Positions 8,417 to 18,128 of a stretch of 55,895 nt of DNA are shown piece by piece. Position 1 is the first letter of the stretch. Each line of letters starts with the position of its first letter. The stretch lies in assembly GCA_035716845.1 (NCBI GenBank), contig DASTJE010000191.1, positions 1 through 55,895 on the forward strand, given 5' to 3'. This stretch comes from CADEEN01 sp035716845. GTDB taxonomy: Bacteria; Pseudomonadota; Gammaproteobacteria; Burkholderiales; Burkholderiaceae_C. A program made the position numbers and the translations under genes. The notes under the pieces are model-generated. The model made no database searches, was not told where the DNA came from, and was given only the letters and a program-made list of their open reading frames with translations.

Positions 8417-9733
8417 TCAGCCGGCCTGCAGCCGACGCCGCACCAGCTGGATGTGGCTCTTCAGCGCATACAGCTCGTCGGTGTACGACAGCGGCACCTG
8501 CACGGTGTCGACACGCGCCTCGATGGCGTCGAGCCGTTCGAGCAGGGCCGTGCGCGGCTCGCGCGCGGCGGCGTCCTCGATGTCGCGCAACTGCCCGTAC
8601 CAGCGGAACACGCGCGAGCGGATGCGCAACTCCACCAGCGGCGGCACCACGCGCGACAAGGGCAGCAGCACCGCGACGATGGACAGCAGCGCGATCCACA
8701 TGCGGTCGACCAGGTTGGCGAGCCAGAACGGCAGGTAGCGCTGCAGCCACGGCACGCCGTTGCGGTAGAAGCGCTCCGCCTCCGGCGCCAGCGGCCGCTC
8801 GCCGTCGCGCGCGTTCGGGAAATCGCCCTTGCGCTGGAACCAGCCGGGCTGGCCGTGCACGTCCTGCGCCGCCTGCACGAACAGCTGCACCAGCGCCGGG
8901 TGCAGCGAGGCGCGCGCCACCAGCGTCGCGGTGGGCGCGACCATGTGCACGTCGGCCGGCGGCATGTCGCTGGCCAGGTCGACGACGCCGCGCGGCAGCG
9001 TCACCGCATTCAGGAACGCGAAGCGGCGTGTGTAGGCATCGGCCTGCACGAAGTCGAACAGCTCGATGCCGGGCGTGCGCAGCAGCATCTGCACCATCAG
9101 CGATTCGGGGGCGGAGGCCAGCACCACCGCGTCGAGCCGGCCCTCGAGCAGGTCGGCCACGGCCGGGGTGAGGGGCTGCCGGGACAGCGCGATCGACGCC
9201 GGCTCGATGCGGTTGGCCTCCAGCAGCTGGTGCGCCACGTGGGGCACGCCGCTGCCGGGCGCGCCGATGTTGACCCGCCACCCCGCGAGCTGGGCCAGGG
9301 CCGACAGACGTGGCGCCTTCAGCAGGCGCTGGGCGCTGTCGCGACGGTAGAACAGCCACACCGGCTCGTGGAACATGCTGCCGAGCGACAGCAGGCCCTC
9401 GTCGTCGCGCGCCTCGGCGGCGCCGCCCTGGGCGAAGGCGATGTCGACGCCCGAGCCCGGATCCCCGAGCAGGGCCAGGTTCTCCGCGGCACCCTGCGTG
9501 TTGCGCAACTCCACCTGGATGCCGTGGCGTGCCAGGCGCTCGGCGTAGCGCGCACCGAACTCCGCGTAGGCGCCCTGCGGCAGCCCGGTGGCCAGCACGA
9601 CGCGGCGCGGAGGGTTGGGGTCGAGGGCCCAGTAGGCCAGCCCGAGCAGGCCGAGCGCGAGCAGCACGAACGGTGCGGCCGTCGAAAGGCGGCTGCGCAG
9701 CACGGTCAGGAACACCAGGTCGGGGCGTCGCAT
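8417..9733 (-). CDS. TAXI family TRAP-type solute-binding protein, membrane anchored
   Basis: A 438-residue protein. After an N-terminal transmembrane segment (about residues 18-37, AAPFVLLALGLLGLAYWAL) comes a periplasmic-binding fold of the TAXI type (VVLATGLPQGAYAEFGARYA, INIGAPGSGVPHVAHQLLE region). A second transmembrane stretch (IALLSIVAVLLPLSRVVPP) and a charged, probably coiled-coil tail follow. Typical TAXI proteins are free periplasmic receptors near a fused TRAP permease; here no permease gene is adjacent and the protein is tethered at both ends. The start is ATG at 9733; a GTG three codons upstream is also possible and neither has a clear ribosome site. Confidence 0.8.
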   Translation of the reverse strand: MRRPDLVFLTVLRSRLSTAAPFVLLALGLLGLAYWALDPNPPRRVVLATGLPQGAYAEFGARYAERLARHGIQVELRNTQGAAENLALLGDPGSGVDIAFAQGGAAEARDDEGLLSLGSMFHEPVWLFYRRDSAQRLLKAPRLSALAQLAGWRVNIGAPGSGVPHVAHQLLEANRIEPASIALSRQPLTPAVADLLEGRLDAVVLASAPESLMVQMLLRTPGIELFDFVQADAYTRRFAFLNAVTLPRGVVDLASDMPPADVHMVAPTATLVARASLHPALVQLFVQAAQDVHGQPGWFQRKGDFPNARDGERPLAPEAERFYRNGVPWLQRYLPFWLANLVDRMWIALLSIVAVLLPLSRVVPPLVELRIRSRVFRWYGQLRDIEDAAAREPRTALLERLDAIEARVDTVQVPLSYTDELYALKSHIQLVRRRLQAG

Positions 9734-9794
9734 GTTGTGCACGATAGCGCGGGTGTGACCGACCCGCTGCACGCCAGCCCGCGAGCCGGGCAGC

Positions 9795-10625
9795 TCAAAG
9801 GTCGGTGCGCAGCTTCCAGATCTCCGGGAACAGCACGACGTCGAGCATCTTGCGCAGGTAGCCCACGCCACTGGTGCCGCCGGTGCCGCGCTTGAAGCCG
9901 ATCACGCGCTCGACGGTGGTGACGTGGCGGAAGCGCCAGAGGCGGAAGGCGTCCTCGAGGTCGGTCAGCTCCTCGCCGAGCTGGTACAGGTCCCAGTGGG
10001 TATCGGGGTTGCGGTAGACCGTGAGCCAGGCCGCCTCGACCGCGTCGCTGGCGGGGTAGGGCTGGGTCCAGTCGCGCTCGACGTGGCTGGCCGGCACCGG
10101 CAGGCCGCGTCGCGCCAGCAGGCGCAGCGCCTCGTCGTACAGCGAGGGTGCACGGTACGCCGCCTCCACCTGGGCCAGGCGCTCGGGCGAGTGCCGGTGC
10201 GGCTGGAGCATGGCGGCGTTCTTGTTGCCCATGCGGAACTCGATGCAGCGGTACTGCCAGCTCTGGAAGCCGCTGCTGTTGGCCAGATAGGGCCGGATCG
10301 CGCTGTACTCGGGCGGGGTCATCGTCGCCAGCACGTCCCAGGCGTGCACCAGCTGTTCCATGATGCGCGAGACGCGCGCCAGCATCTTGAAGGCGCTGCC
10401 CAGGCGGTCGTGCGCCACCGCGTCGATCGCCGCATCGAGCTCGTGCAGCATCAGCTTCATCCACAGCTCGCTGGTCTGGTGCTGCACGATGAAGAGCATC
10501 TCGTTGTGGTCGGGCGACAGCGGATGCTGGGCCGACAGCACCTGGTCGAGACGCAGGTAGTCGCCGTAGCTCATGTCGCGCGCGAAGTCGAGCTTCGCGC
10601 CATGGTGCTGGATCGGGTCGTTCAT
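9795..10625 (-). CDS. kynA: Tryptophan 2,3-dioxygenase
   Basis: A 276-residue heme dioxygenase that opens the tryptophan indole ring to give N-formylkynurenine. Diagnostic stretches are YLRLDQVLSAQHPLS, HNEMLFIVQHQTSELWMKL (substrate pocket), GFQSWQYRCIEFRMGNKN (the Arg contacts the substrate carboxylate), FRHVTTVERVIGFKRGTGGTSG (proximal heme His and GTGGTSG loop) and the C-terminal FPEIWKLR. Its ATG overlaps the kynU stop in an ATGA arrangement, so it is the third gene of a translationally coupled kynB-kynU-kynA operon. Confidence 0.96.
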   Translation of the reverse strand: MNDPIQHHGAKLDFARDMSYGDYLRLDQVLSAQHPLSPDHNEMLFIVQHQTSELWMKLMLHELDAAIDAVAHDRLGSAFKMLARVSRIMEQLVHAWDVLATMTPPEYSAIRPYLANSSGFQSWQYRCIEFRMGNKNAAMLQPHRHSPERLAQVEAAYRAPSLYDEALRLLARRGLPVPASHVERDWTQPYPASDAVEAAWLTVYRNPDTHWDLYQLGEELTDLEDAFRLWRFRHVTTVERVIGFKRGTGGTSGVGYLRKMLDVVLFPEIWKLRTDL

Positions 10626-11890
10626 GTCACTGCCGCCTTGCGCTGGAACTTCGCGTCGCGCCACTCGCCCGTGTCGAGCACGTCGCGCAGGTGGTCCACC
10701 GCGTCCCAAACGTCCACGAAGCGCAGGTACAGCGGCGTGAAGCCGAAGCGCAGCACGTCCGGCGCGCGGAAGTCGCCGACCACGCCGCGCGCGATCAAGG
10801 CCTGCACGATCGCGTAGCCTCCCTCGGAGCGCGCGAACGACACCTGGCTGCCGCGCCGGGCCGTTTCGCGCGGCGTCACGCACTCGAGGCCGTGGCCGGC
10901 GCAGCGCTCGGCCACCAGGTCCATGAACAGGGTGGCCAGCGCGAGCGACTTTTCGCGCAGCGCGGCCATGCCGCCCAGCGGCTCGGCGGCCAGCACGCTG
11001 TCGACGCCGCATTCGAGCGCCGACATGCCGATCACCTGCGGCGTGCCGCAGAGGTAGCGTGCGATGCCGGGCGCGGGCCGGTAGTCGGGTGTGAAGGCGA
11101 AGGGCGCGGCGTGGCCCATCCAGCCGGCAAGCGGCTGCCAGAAGCGCTCGGCGTGGCGCGGGTGCGCCCACACGAAGGCCGGCGCGCCCGGGCCGCCGTT
11201 GAGGTACTTGTAGCCGCAGCCGATCGCGAAGTCGGCGTCGTCGCGCTTGAGGTGCACCGGCAGCGCGCCCGCGCTGTGCGCCAGGTCCCACACCGTGAGC
11301 GTGCCCGCGTCGTGCGCGGCGCACGTCAGCGCGGCCATGTCGTGCAGGCGCCCGGTGCGGTAGTTGACCTGGGTGAGCATCAGCACCGCGACGTCTCGGC
11401 GCGCCAGACGGGCCTTGATCGCGTCGGGCTCGTCGATCAACTCCAGCGTGCAGCCACGCTCGCGAGCCAGCGCTTCGGCGATGTACAGGTCGGTCGGAAA
11501 GTTGTCGCGCTCGGAGAGGATGATGCGGCGCCCCGGTGCGTCGGCAGCGGCGATCGACAACGCTGCCGACAGCACCTTGAACAGGTTGACCGAGGTGGAG
11601 TCGGCTGCCACCAGTTCTCCCGGCGCGGCCCCCACCAGGCACGCGATCTTGTCGCCCACGCGCTGCGGCAGGTGAATCCAGTCGGCGCTGTTCCAGCTTT
11701 CGATCAGATGCTCACCCCACTCGCGCTGCACCACCTCGGCCACGCGCGCCGCGGTGGCCTTGGGCAGCGCGCCGAGCGAGTTGCCGTCGAGGTAGATCTT
11801 GCCTGCGGGCAGGGCGAACTGGCGGCGCAGGGCGGCCAGCGGGTCGCGTGCGTCGAGAGCTTCGCAGTCGTGTCGTGTGGTCATGGTCAT
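10622..11890 (-). CDS. kynU: Kynureninase
   Basis: A 422-residue PLP enzyme (fold type I) that cleaves kynurenine to anthranilate and alanine. Seen: the N-terminal YLDGNSLGALP motif, phosphate-binding SERDNFPTDLYIAE region, DLAHSAGALPVHL with the PLP-pyridine Asp, and GCGYKYLNGGPGAPAF with the Schiff-base Lys. Start and stop both overlap neighbours by 4 nt (kynB upstream, kynA downstream). The first of two closely spaced ATG codons (11890) is used because it forms the overlap; the second, two codons later, is possible. Confidence 0.96.
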   Translation of the reverse strand: MTMTTRHDCEALDARDPLAALRRQFALPAGKIYLDGNSLGALPKATAARVAEVVQREWGEHLIESWNSADWIHLPQRVGDKIACLVGAAPGELVAADSTSVNLFKVLSAALSIAAADAPGRRIILSERDNFPTDLYIAEALARERGCTLELIDEPDAIKARLARRDVAVLMLTQVNYRTGRLHDMAALTCAAHDAGTLTVWDLAHSAGALPVHLKRDDADFAIGCGYKYLNGGPGAPAFVWAHPRHAERFWQPLAGWMGHAAPFAFTPDYRPAPGIARYLCGTPQVIGMSALECGVDSVLAAEPLGGMAALREKSLALATLFMDLVAERCAGHGLECVTPRETARRGSQVSFARSEGGYAIVQALIARGVVGDFRAPDVLRFGFTPLYLRFVDVWDAVDHLRDVLDTGEWRDAKFQRKAAVT

Positions 11891-12519
11891 GGCAGGTCGC
11901 GCAGCACCGCCCGCACCGGGCTGGCATCGGCGGTGGTGAGCTTCAGGGGCAGGGCGATCAGTTCGTAGTCGCCCTCGGGCACGTCGTCGAGCAGCAGGTT
12001 TTCCAGCACACGCAGGCCGCGGCGGCGGATCACCTGGTGGCTGTCGAGCGTCTTGCTGGCGGCCGGGTCGATGCTGGCGCTGTCGATGCCCACCAGCCGC
12101 ACGCCGAGATCGGCCAGCCGCTCGATGGTGTCGGGTGCGAAGGCGGGCAGCGCGTCGTCCCAGCGGTCGGCCGGCATGCGCGCGTAGGTGCGCACCAGCA
12201 CGCGCGGCGGCAGGCTGGCGTCGAGCGCGTGCACGAGGTGGTCCCAGTGCACCAGCGGCCCGCGGTCGATGGCGTGGATCACGCGGCATGGGCCGAGGAA
12301 GGGCTCGAGATCGAGCGCACCGACGGGGGCACCGGCCGGGTCGTAGTGCAGGGGCGCATCGGCATGCGCGCCGGTGTGCGGCGACAGCGTGAGCGTGGCC
12401 ACGTTGACCGGGCAACCCGGGCCGATCGCGGCGACCCATTGCTGTGCGTAGCGAGCGTCGCCGGGGAACACCGGCGAGGCGGCATGCACGGGCGGGGAGA
12501 TGTCCCAGAGTCTTGGCAT
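11887..12519 (-). CDS. kynB: Kynurenine formamidase (arylformamidase)
   Basis: A 210-residue cyclase-family metal hydrolase that converts N-formylkynurenine to kynurenine and formate. The metal-site motif HTGAHADAPLHY lies at about residues 48-59, and a second conserved block is GVRLVGIDSASIDP. It is the first gene of kynBUA. The three products together take tryptophan to anthranilate. No kynurenine 3-monooxygenase or 3-hydroxyanthranilate dioxygenase is present, so this operon alone does not reach quinolinate. The 159-base divergent gap to the thioesterase gene must hold its promoter; I could not assign a regulator site there. Confidence 0.95.
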   Translation of the reverse strand: MPRLWDISPPVHAASPVFPGDARYAQQWVAAIGPGCPVNVATLTLSPHTGAHADAPLHYDPAGAPVGALDLEPFLGPCRVIHAIDRGPLVHWDHLVHALDASLPPRVLVRTYARMPADRWDDALPAFAPDTIERLADLGVRLVGIDSASIDPAASKTLDSHQVIRRRGLRVLENLLLDDVPEGDYELIALPLKLTTADASPVRAVLRDLP

Positions 12520-12678
12520 GGGGCGCGACTGTGCGGCGGCTTGCGTTCGTGTGGTGTCGGTTTAATCCAACAACGCCACGATTCTCGCGCCCCCGGCCGC
12601 GCGATGCACCGCATTGCGCCGTCGGGCGGAACGGGCACACTTCGGCGGTCGATGCTGGCGCCAGGAGGGCGGATCGCG

Positions 12679-13101
12679 ATGGATCCCAACGTGTTCGAGA
12701 TCGAGGAGAAGGTGCGTTTCTGCCACTGCGACCCGGCCGGGATCGTGTTCTTCCCGCAGTACCTGGTGATGCTCAACGTCCTGCACGAGCGCTGGTTCGA
12801 CGACGCGCTGGGGGTGTCCTACCACGAGTACATCGGCACGCGGCGGCTCGGCCTGCCCACGGTGCGCCTGGAGTGCGACTTCACCGCCGTCAGCCGCCAT
12901 GGCGACCGCCTGCGGCAGCGCCTGAGCCTGAACAAGCTCGGCCGCACCTCGATCGAACTGGCGGCGGAGTTCGACAGCCAGGGCGAACTGCGGGCGCGCT
13001 TCCGCCAGGTGCTGGTGTGCACCTCGCTGGCCACGCACAAGAGCCATCCCCTGCCCGACGACCTGCGCGCGGGCATGCAGCGCTACCTGCGGCCGGTCTG
13101 A
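12679..13101 (+). CDS. Acyl-CoA thioesterase of the 4-hydroxybenzoyl-CoA thioesterase (hot-dog) family
   Basis: A 140-residue hot-dog protein. The catalytic motif FCHCDPAGIVFFPQY near residues 14-28 is the hallmark of the 4HBT/YbgC group, with Asp as the active-site carboxylate. The ATG is set by a strong CCAGGAGG ribosome site about 8 nt upstream, which excludes longer in-frame candidates. It is divergent from kynB. The substrate could be a hydroxybenzoyl- or other aryl/acyl-CoA; aromatic degradation would suit the neighbouring anthranilate-producing operon, but that is inference. Confidence 0.88.
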   Translation: MDPNVFEIEEKVRFCHCDPAGIVFFPQYLVMLNVLHERWFDDALGVSYHEYIGTRRLGLPTVRLECDFTAVSRHGDRLRQRLSLNKLGRTSIELAAEFDSQGELRARFRQVLVCTSLATHKSHPLPDDLRAGMQRYLRPV

Positions 13102-13127
13102 ACGGCCGACCCCAGGTGCGCGCCCGC

Positions 13128-13437
13128 TCAGGGCGCCAGGTCCGCGAGGCCGTGCAGGCGACGGGCTCGTCGGCAGGCGTCACTGCCGGCCTCGAGCTCG
13201 CGGCACGGCCCCGGCCGCCACTCGTAGATGCCGCAATGCACCCGTTCGCCGATGCGGCCGGCGAGGGCCGCGCAGCGGGGCGGGCTGTGGTCGGTGCCGC
13301 GCAGGCGCACGAGCGCGTCGGTCAGGTCCGCCGCCAGCCCGGCCGGAACCGGGCCGCCCGCGTCGTCGAGCTCGGCGCGCGAGAAGTCGACGCGGAACGC
13401 GGCGCAGCAGGCGCCGCAGGCGGTGCAGGGGCCCGCC

Positions 13438-13445
<8 letters not shown>
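13128..13445 (-). CDS. YkgJ family cysteine-cluster protein
   Basis: A 105-residue protein with the Cys-cluster pattern CTACGACCAAF at the N-terminus (CxxCxxCC) and later Cys in PPRCAAL, HCGIYEWRPGPCRE, typical of the UPF0153/YkgJ zinc- or iron-binding family of unknown function. The start codon is TTG, overlapping the last 8 bases of argF, which makes it the third gene of an argD-argF-ykgJ transcription unit. No alternative ATG retains the first Cys motif. Confidence 0.85.
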
Positions 13446-14366
<921 letters not shown>

Positions 14367-14370
<4 letters not shown>

Positions 14371-15554
14371 GACGCGAGGAACCTGCGGATCAACGGCGCG
14401 AGGATCGCGACGGTGCGATCGGCGTCGTCGCGCGTGAAGATCAGCGGCGGCAGCAGGCGCACCACGGTGTCGGCGGTGACGCTGATCAGCAGGCCGGCCT
14501 CGCAGGCCTGCCGCAGCAGTTCGCCGCACGGCCGCGCGAGTTCGATGCCCAGCATCAGGCCGTGTCCGCGGATCTCGACGACCCCGGCGACGCCGCCCAG
14601 TTCGCGCTCGAGGGCTGCCCGCAGGTGGGCACCGACCGTTGCCGCGTTGTCCAGCAGGCCGTCCTCCTCCATGATGCGCAGCGTCTCGATGCCGGCGCGC
14701 ATGGCCAGCGGATTGCCGCCGAAGGTCGTGCCGTGGTTGCCCGGCCCCAGCACCTTGGCTGCGCGCGGCCCGCACACGATCGCCCCCACGGGCACGCCGG
14801 ATCCCAGGCCCTTGGCCAGCGGCATCACGTCGGGCTGGATGCCGGTCCACTGGTGGGCGAACCACTTGCCGGTGCGGCCGAGGCCGCACTGCACCTCGTC
14901 GAGCATCAGCAGCCAGCCCTTGTGGTCGCACAACTGGCGCACCGAGCGCAGGTAATCGGCGCGCGCGGGGTTGATGCCGCCTTCGCCCTGGATCACTTCC
15001 AGGAACACCGCCACCACGTTCGGGCGCGTGCGCGCGACCTCCTCGATGGCCGCCACGTCGTTCAGCGGCACGCGCACGAAGCCTTCGACCAGCGGGCCGA
15101 AGCCCGCCTGCACCTTGGGATTGCCGGTGGCCGACAAGGTGGCCAGCGAGCGGCCGTGAAAGGCCTTCTCGTAGACGACGATCTCCGGCCGCTCGATGCC
15201 GCGGTCGTGCCCGTATTTGCGCGCGATCTTGATCGCCCCCTCGTTGGCTTCGAGCCCCGAGTTGGCGAAGAACACGTTGGTCAGTCCCGAGATCCCGGTC
15301 AGCTTGGCGGCCAGCTGTTCCTGCAGCGGTGCGGCGTAGTAGTTCGAGCAGTGGATCAGCCTGGCGACCTGGTCCTGCAGCGCCGGCACCAGCTTCGGAT
15401 GGGCATGACCGAGCGTGTTGACGGCGATGCCGGCCAGCGCGTCGAGGTACTCGCGGCCGTCGGTGTCCCACACGCGGCAGCCGCGGCCATGCGTCAACGC
15501 GATCGGCAGGCGACCGTAGGTGGACATGACGTGCGGCTCGGCGGGGGCGGTCAT
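14367..15554 (-). CDS. argD: Acetylornithine/succinyldiaminopimelate aminotransferase
   Basis: A 395-residue class III PLP aminotransferase. Seen: GRGCRVWDTDGREYLDALAG at the N-terminus, SNYYAAPLQEQLA, FFANSGLEANEGAIKIAR (phosphate binding), LMLDEVQCGLGRTGKWFAHQ (Asp to PLP nitrogen), and MPLAKGLGSGVPVGA with the Schiff-base Lys. It makes N-acetylornithine and may also act in lysine synthesis. It is the first gene of argD-argF-ykgJ. Other arg genes are not nearby. Confidence 0.94.
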
Positions 15555-15700
15555 TGCGGCGGCTCCTGAATGGGAAACGCCGGCCGCGTCACGGGTTCAC
15601 GCGCCGGCGTTCGGACGATTCTACGGGGTGGCCTGGGTGCGCCGGATGGCGTGCTGCGGCGCAACAAGCGCAAGGCACAATAGCGGCTTGCGCGCCCGCC

Positions 15701-16027
15701 ATGACCGCCATCGCCCGCGAATTCATCATCCACGGCGTCACGCTGGACGGCCGTCGCTTTCGCCCGAGCGACTGGGCAGAGCGCCTGGCCGGCGCAATGT
15801 CGTGCTTCCGCCCGGGCGCTTCGGGCCGGCCGGGCATCGGCGCCTTCATCGGCTATTCGCCCTACTGCGTGCCGACCACCGTGGGTGACGTCAAGGCGGT
15901 GATCGTCAACGAGGCCCTGCGCGACATCGAGCCGATGGCCTGGGACTTCGTCATCAACTTCGCGCGCGACAACAACCTGAAGCTGACCGAAGTGCGGCCG
16001 CCGGTGGCGCCGGGACACGACCGGTGA
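15701..16027 (+). CDS. DUF3579 domain-containing protein
   Basis: A 108-residue cytoplasmic protein with EFIIHGVTLDGRRFRPSDWAERL near the start and GYSPYCVPTTVGDVKAVIVN in the middle, the conserved pattern of DUF3579, a family found mainly in betaproteobacteria. Function unknown. It is divergent from argD, with a 146-base gap. The ATG is chosen because the domain begins a few residues later; no clear Shine-Dalgarno sequence is visible. Confidence 0.85.
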   Translation: MTAIAREFIIHGVTLDGRRFRPSDWAERLAGAMSCFRPGASGRPGIGAFIGYSPYCVPTTVGDVKAVIVNEALRDIEPMAWDFVINFARDNNLKLTEVRPPVAPGHDR

Positions 16028-16060
16028 ATCGGTTGCGTCCGGCCCAGGCCGCGGCTCGAA

Positions 16061-16089
16061 AATGCAAAAGGCCCACCGGAGTGGGCCTT
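16061..16089 (-). terminator. Rho-independent terminator of rpsT
   Basis: A 9-bp stem (AAGGCCCAC at 16068-16076 with GTGGGCCTT at 16081-16089) and a CGGA loop. On the minus strand it is followed by TTGCATTTT, a usable U-rich tract, 23 nt after the rpsT stop codon. Confidence 0.85.
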
Positions 16090-16111
16090 CGATGCCGACC
16101 GCAGGGGACGG

Positions 16112-16414
16112 TCAGGCGGCAGCGGCCAGCGCCTTGACCTTGGCCGCCAGACGGCTCTTGTGGCGCGCGGCCTTGTTCTTGTGGAAGATGCCCTTGTCGG
16201 CCACCGAGTCGATCACGCTCTGGGCCAGCTTGAACAGGTCACCGGCCTTGGCCTTGTCGCCGCTCGTCACGGCCTTCTGGACGTTCTTGACCGCGGTGCG
16301 GAACTTCGAGCGCAACGACGTGTTCGCCGCGTTGAGCTGGACGTCCTGGCGGGCACGCTTGCGGCCCGAGGCGATGCGAACGGTCTTCTTCTTGGCTTTG
16401 GACGAGGTGGCCAT
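16112..16414 (-). CDS. rpsT: 30S ribosomal protein S20
   Basis: A 100-residue basic, helical protein: MATSSKAKKKTVRIASGRKR at the start, SLRSKFRTAVKNVQKA, and HKNKAARHKSRLAAKVKALA at the end. It binds 16S rRNA at the bottom of the small subunit body. Monocistronic, with its own promoter (extended -10 at 16452-16457) and terminator. The ATG is set by family length. Confidence 0.98.
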   Translation of the reverse strand: MATSSKAKKKTVRIASGRKRARQDVQLNAANTSLRSKFRTAVKNVQKAVTSGDKAKAGDLFKLAQSVIDSVADKGIFHKNKAARHKSRLAAKVKALAAAA

Positions 16415-16439
16415 GCTGGTATTGCGGCGATCTTGCGAA

Positions 16440-16457
16440 CGAAAGACAAAGAGTATA
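16440..16457 (-). promoter_or_regulatory. rpsT promoter: extended -10 and start-proximal block
   Basis: On the minus strand the sequence TGC-TATACT gives an extended -10 hexamer (16452-16457), followed by CTTTGTCTTTCG. The ATG is 38 bases beyond the hexamer. The 18-nt block closely resembles those at the rpsP and rplS promoters. Confidence 0.65.
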
Positions 16458-16512
16458 GCACGCCTTTCGCGCGCGCTTCCCGCCACCCGAAGGGACGTTA
16501 GTGGCCGCTACC

Positions 16513-16518
16513 TATAAT
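16513..16518 (+). promoter_or_regulatory. murJ promoter -10 hexamer
   Basis: A perfect TATAAT lies 32 bases before the murJ ATG in the divergent rpsT-murJ gap. No convincing -35 hexamer is visible at 17 bp. Confidence 0.55.
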
Positions 16519-16550
16519 CCGCGCCGCTGCGGTGCCCGCCGGGCGAGCGC

Positions 16551-18110
16551 ATGAATCTCCTCAAGGCTGCATCCACCGTCTCTCTGCTGACCCTGGCGTC
16601 GCGCATCACCGGTCTCGTCCGCGAGCAGCTGATTGCCGCGGCCTTCGGTGCCAGCGCTGCCACCGACGCATTCAACGTCGCGTTCCGCATTCCCAACCTG
16701 TTGCGGCGCCTGTTCGCCGAAGGGGCCTTCTCGCAGGCTTTCGTGCCGATCCTGGCCGCCTCGCGTGCCGCCGAAGGCGACGCTGCCACGCAGCGCCTGG
16801 TCAATGCCGTGGCGACCGTGCTCACATGGGCGCTGCTCGCGACCTGCGTGCTGGGCATCCTCGCCGCACCAGTGGTGGTCTGGCTGATGGCCTCGGGGCT
16901 GCAGCAGTTCGACGAAGCCGTGGTGATGACGCGCTGGATGTTCCCCTACATCGCCTGCATGTCGCTCGTCGCGCTGGCCGCAGGAGTGCTCAACACCTGG
17001 AAGCGTTTCGCGGTGCCGGCCGCCACGCCGGTGCTGCTCAACCTGTCTTTGATCGCCGCAGCGGCCTGGGGGGCACCGTGGCTGCGCGGCCACGGCGTGC
17101 CGCCGGTATACGCCCTGGCGGGCGGCGTGATGGTGGGCGGTCTTCTGCAGTTGGCCGTGCAGGTGCCGGCGCTGGCACGCATCGGGCACGTGCCTCGCAT
17201 CGGCCTGCTGCCGTCGGCCGTCCGCGGCGCGTGGCAACACCCCGGCGTGGCGCGCATCCTGCGCCAGATGGCGCCGGCGCTGCTGGGGGTGTCGGTGGCG
17301 CAGCTCTCACTGCTCATCAACACGCAGATCGCCTCGCACGTGGCAGTGGGGGCAGTGTCGTGGCTGAGCTATGCCGACCGCCTGATGGAGTTCCCGACCG
17401 CTCTGCTCGGCGTTGCGCTCGGCGTCGTGCTCTTGCCCCAGCTTTCGGCGGCCCAGGCGCTCGGCGAGGACCAGCGCTACTCGGACCTGCTCGACTGGGG
17501 ATTGCGCCTGGTGCTCCTGCTGGCGCTGCCCTGCGCGGCGGCCTTGCTGGTGTTCCCGACGGCACTCGTCAGCGTGCTCTACCACTACGGTGCCTTCAGT
17601 CCGCGCGACGTGAGCCAGACTGTGACGGCGCTGATGGGGTATGGCATCGGCCTGCTCGGGCTGGTGTCCGTCAAGATCCTCGCCCCCGGCTTCTATGCAC
17701 GCCAGGACGTCCGCACGCCGGTGCGCATCGCGGTCGTCGTGCTGGTGGCCACGCAGGCGATGAACCTCGTCTTCGTGCCATGGCTCGGCCACGCCGGGCT
17801 GGCGCTGTCCATCGGCCTGGGCGCGCTCGTCAATGCGGTCTGGCTGCTCGTGGGCCTTCGACGGCGCGGCCTCTACGCCCCGGGGCCCGGCTGGGCGGGG
17901 TTTGCGTGGCGGGTGGTGGCGGCCACGGCCGCACTGACCGCCGCGCTTGCCTGGGCTGCGAGTTCGATCGACTGGGTGGGGATGGGGGCGGCACATGCCG
18001 GCACGCGCGCGCTGCTGCTGGCCGCGGTGCTGGCGGGGGTGGCCCTGGCCTACTTCGGGGTGCTGGCCGCACTCGGGTTGCGGCCGGCGCAGTTCGTGCG
18101 GCGGGCCTGA
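16551..18110 (+). CDS. murJ: Murein biosynthesis integral membrane protein MurJ (lipid II flippase)
   Basis: A 519-residue polytopic inner-membrane protein of the MOP/MviN superfamily, with about 14 hydrophobic helices. Conserved stretches: LLKAASTVSLLTLASRITGLVRE at the N-terminus, DAFNVAFRIPNLLRRLFAEGAFSQAFVPI near residues 43-70, and the central VKILAPGFYARQDVRTPVRIA. It moves lipid-linked peptidoglycan precursor across the membrane. It is often near rpsT in betaproteobacteria, and here it is divergent from it. Confidence 0.96.
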   Translation: MNLLKAASTVSLLTLASRITGLVREQLIAAAFGASAATDAFNVAFRIPNLLRRLFAEGAFSQAFVPILAASRAAEGDAATQRLVNAVATVLTWALLATCVLGILAAPVVVWLMASGLQQFDEAVVMTRWMFPYIACMSLVALAAGVLNTWKRFAVPAATPVLLNLSLIAAAAWGAPWLRGHGVPPVYALAGGVMVGGLLQLAVQVPALARIGHVPRIGLLPSAVRGAWQHPGVARILRQMAPALLGVSVAQLSLLINTQIASHVAVGAVSWLSYADRLMEFPTALLGVALGVVLLPQLSAAQALGEDQRYSDLLDWGLRLVLLLALPCAAALLVFPTALVSVLYHYGAFSPRDVSQTVTALMGYGIGLLGLVSVKILAPGFYARQDVRTPVRIAVVVLVATQAMNLVFVPWLGHAGLALSIGLGALVNAVWLLVGLRRRGLYAPGPGWAGFAWRVVAATAALTAALAWAASSIDWVGMGAAHAGTRALLLAAVLAGVALAYFGVLAALGLRPAQFVRRA

Positions 18111-18128
18111 CCTACACTCGGGCGGCCG

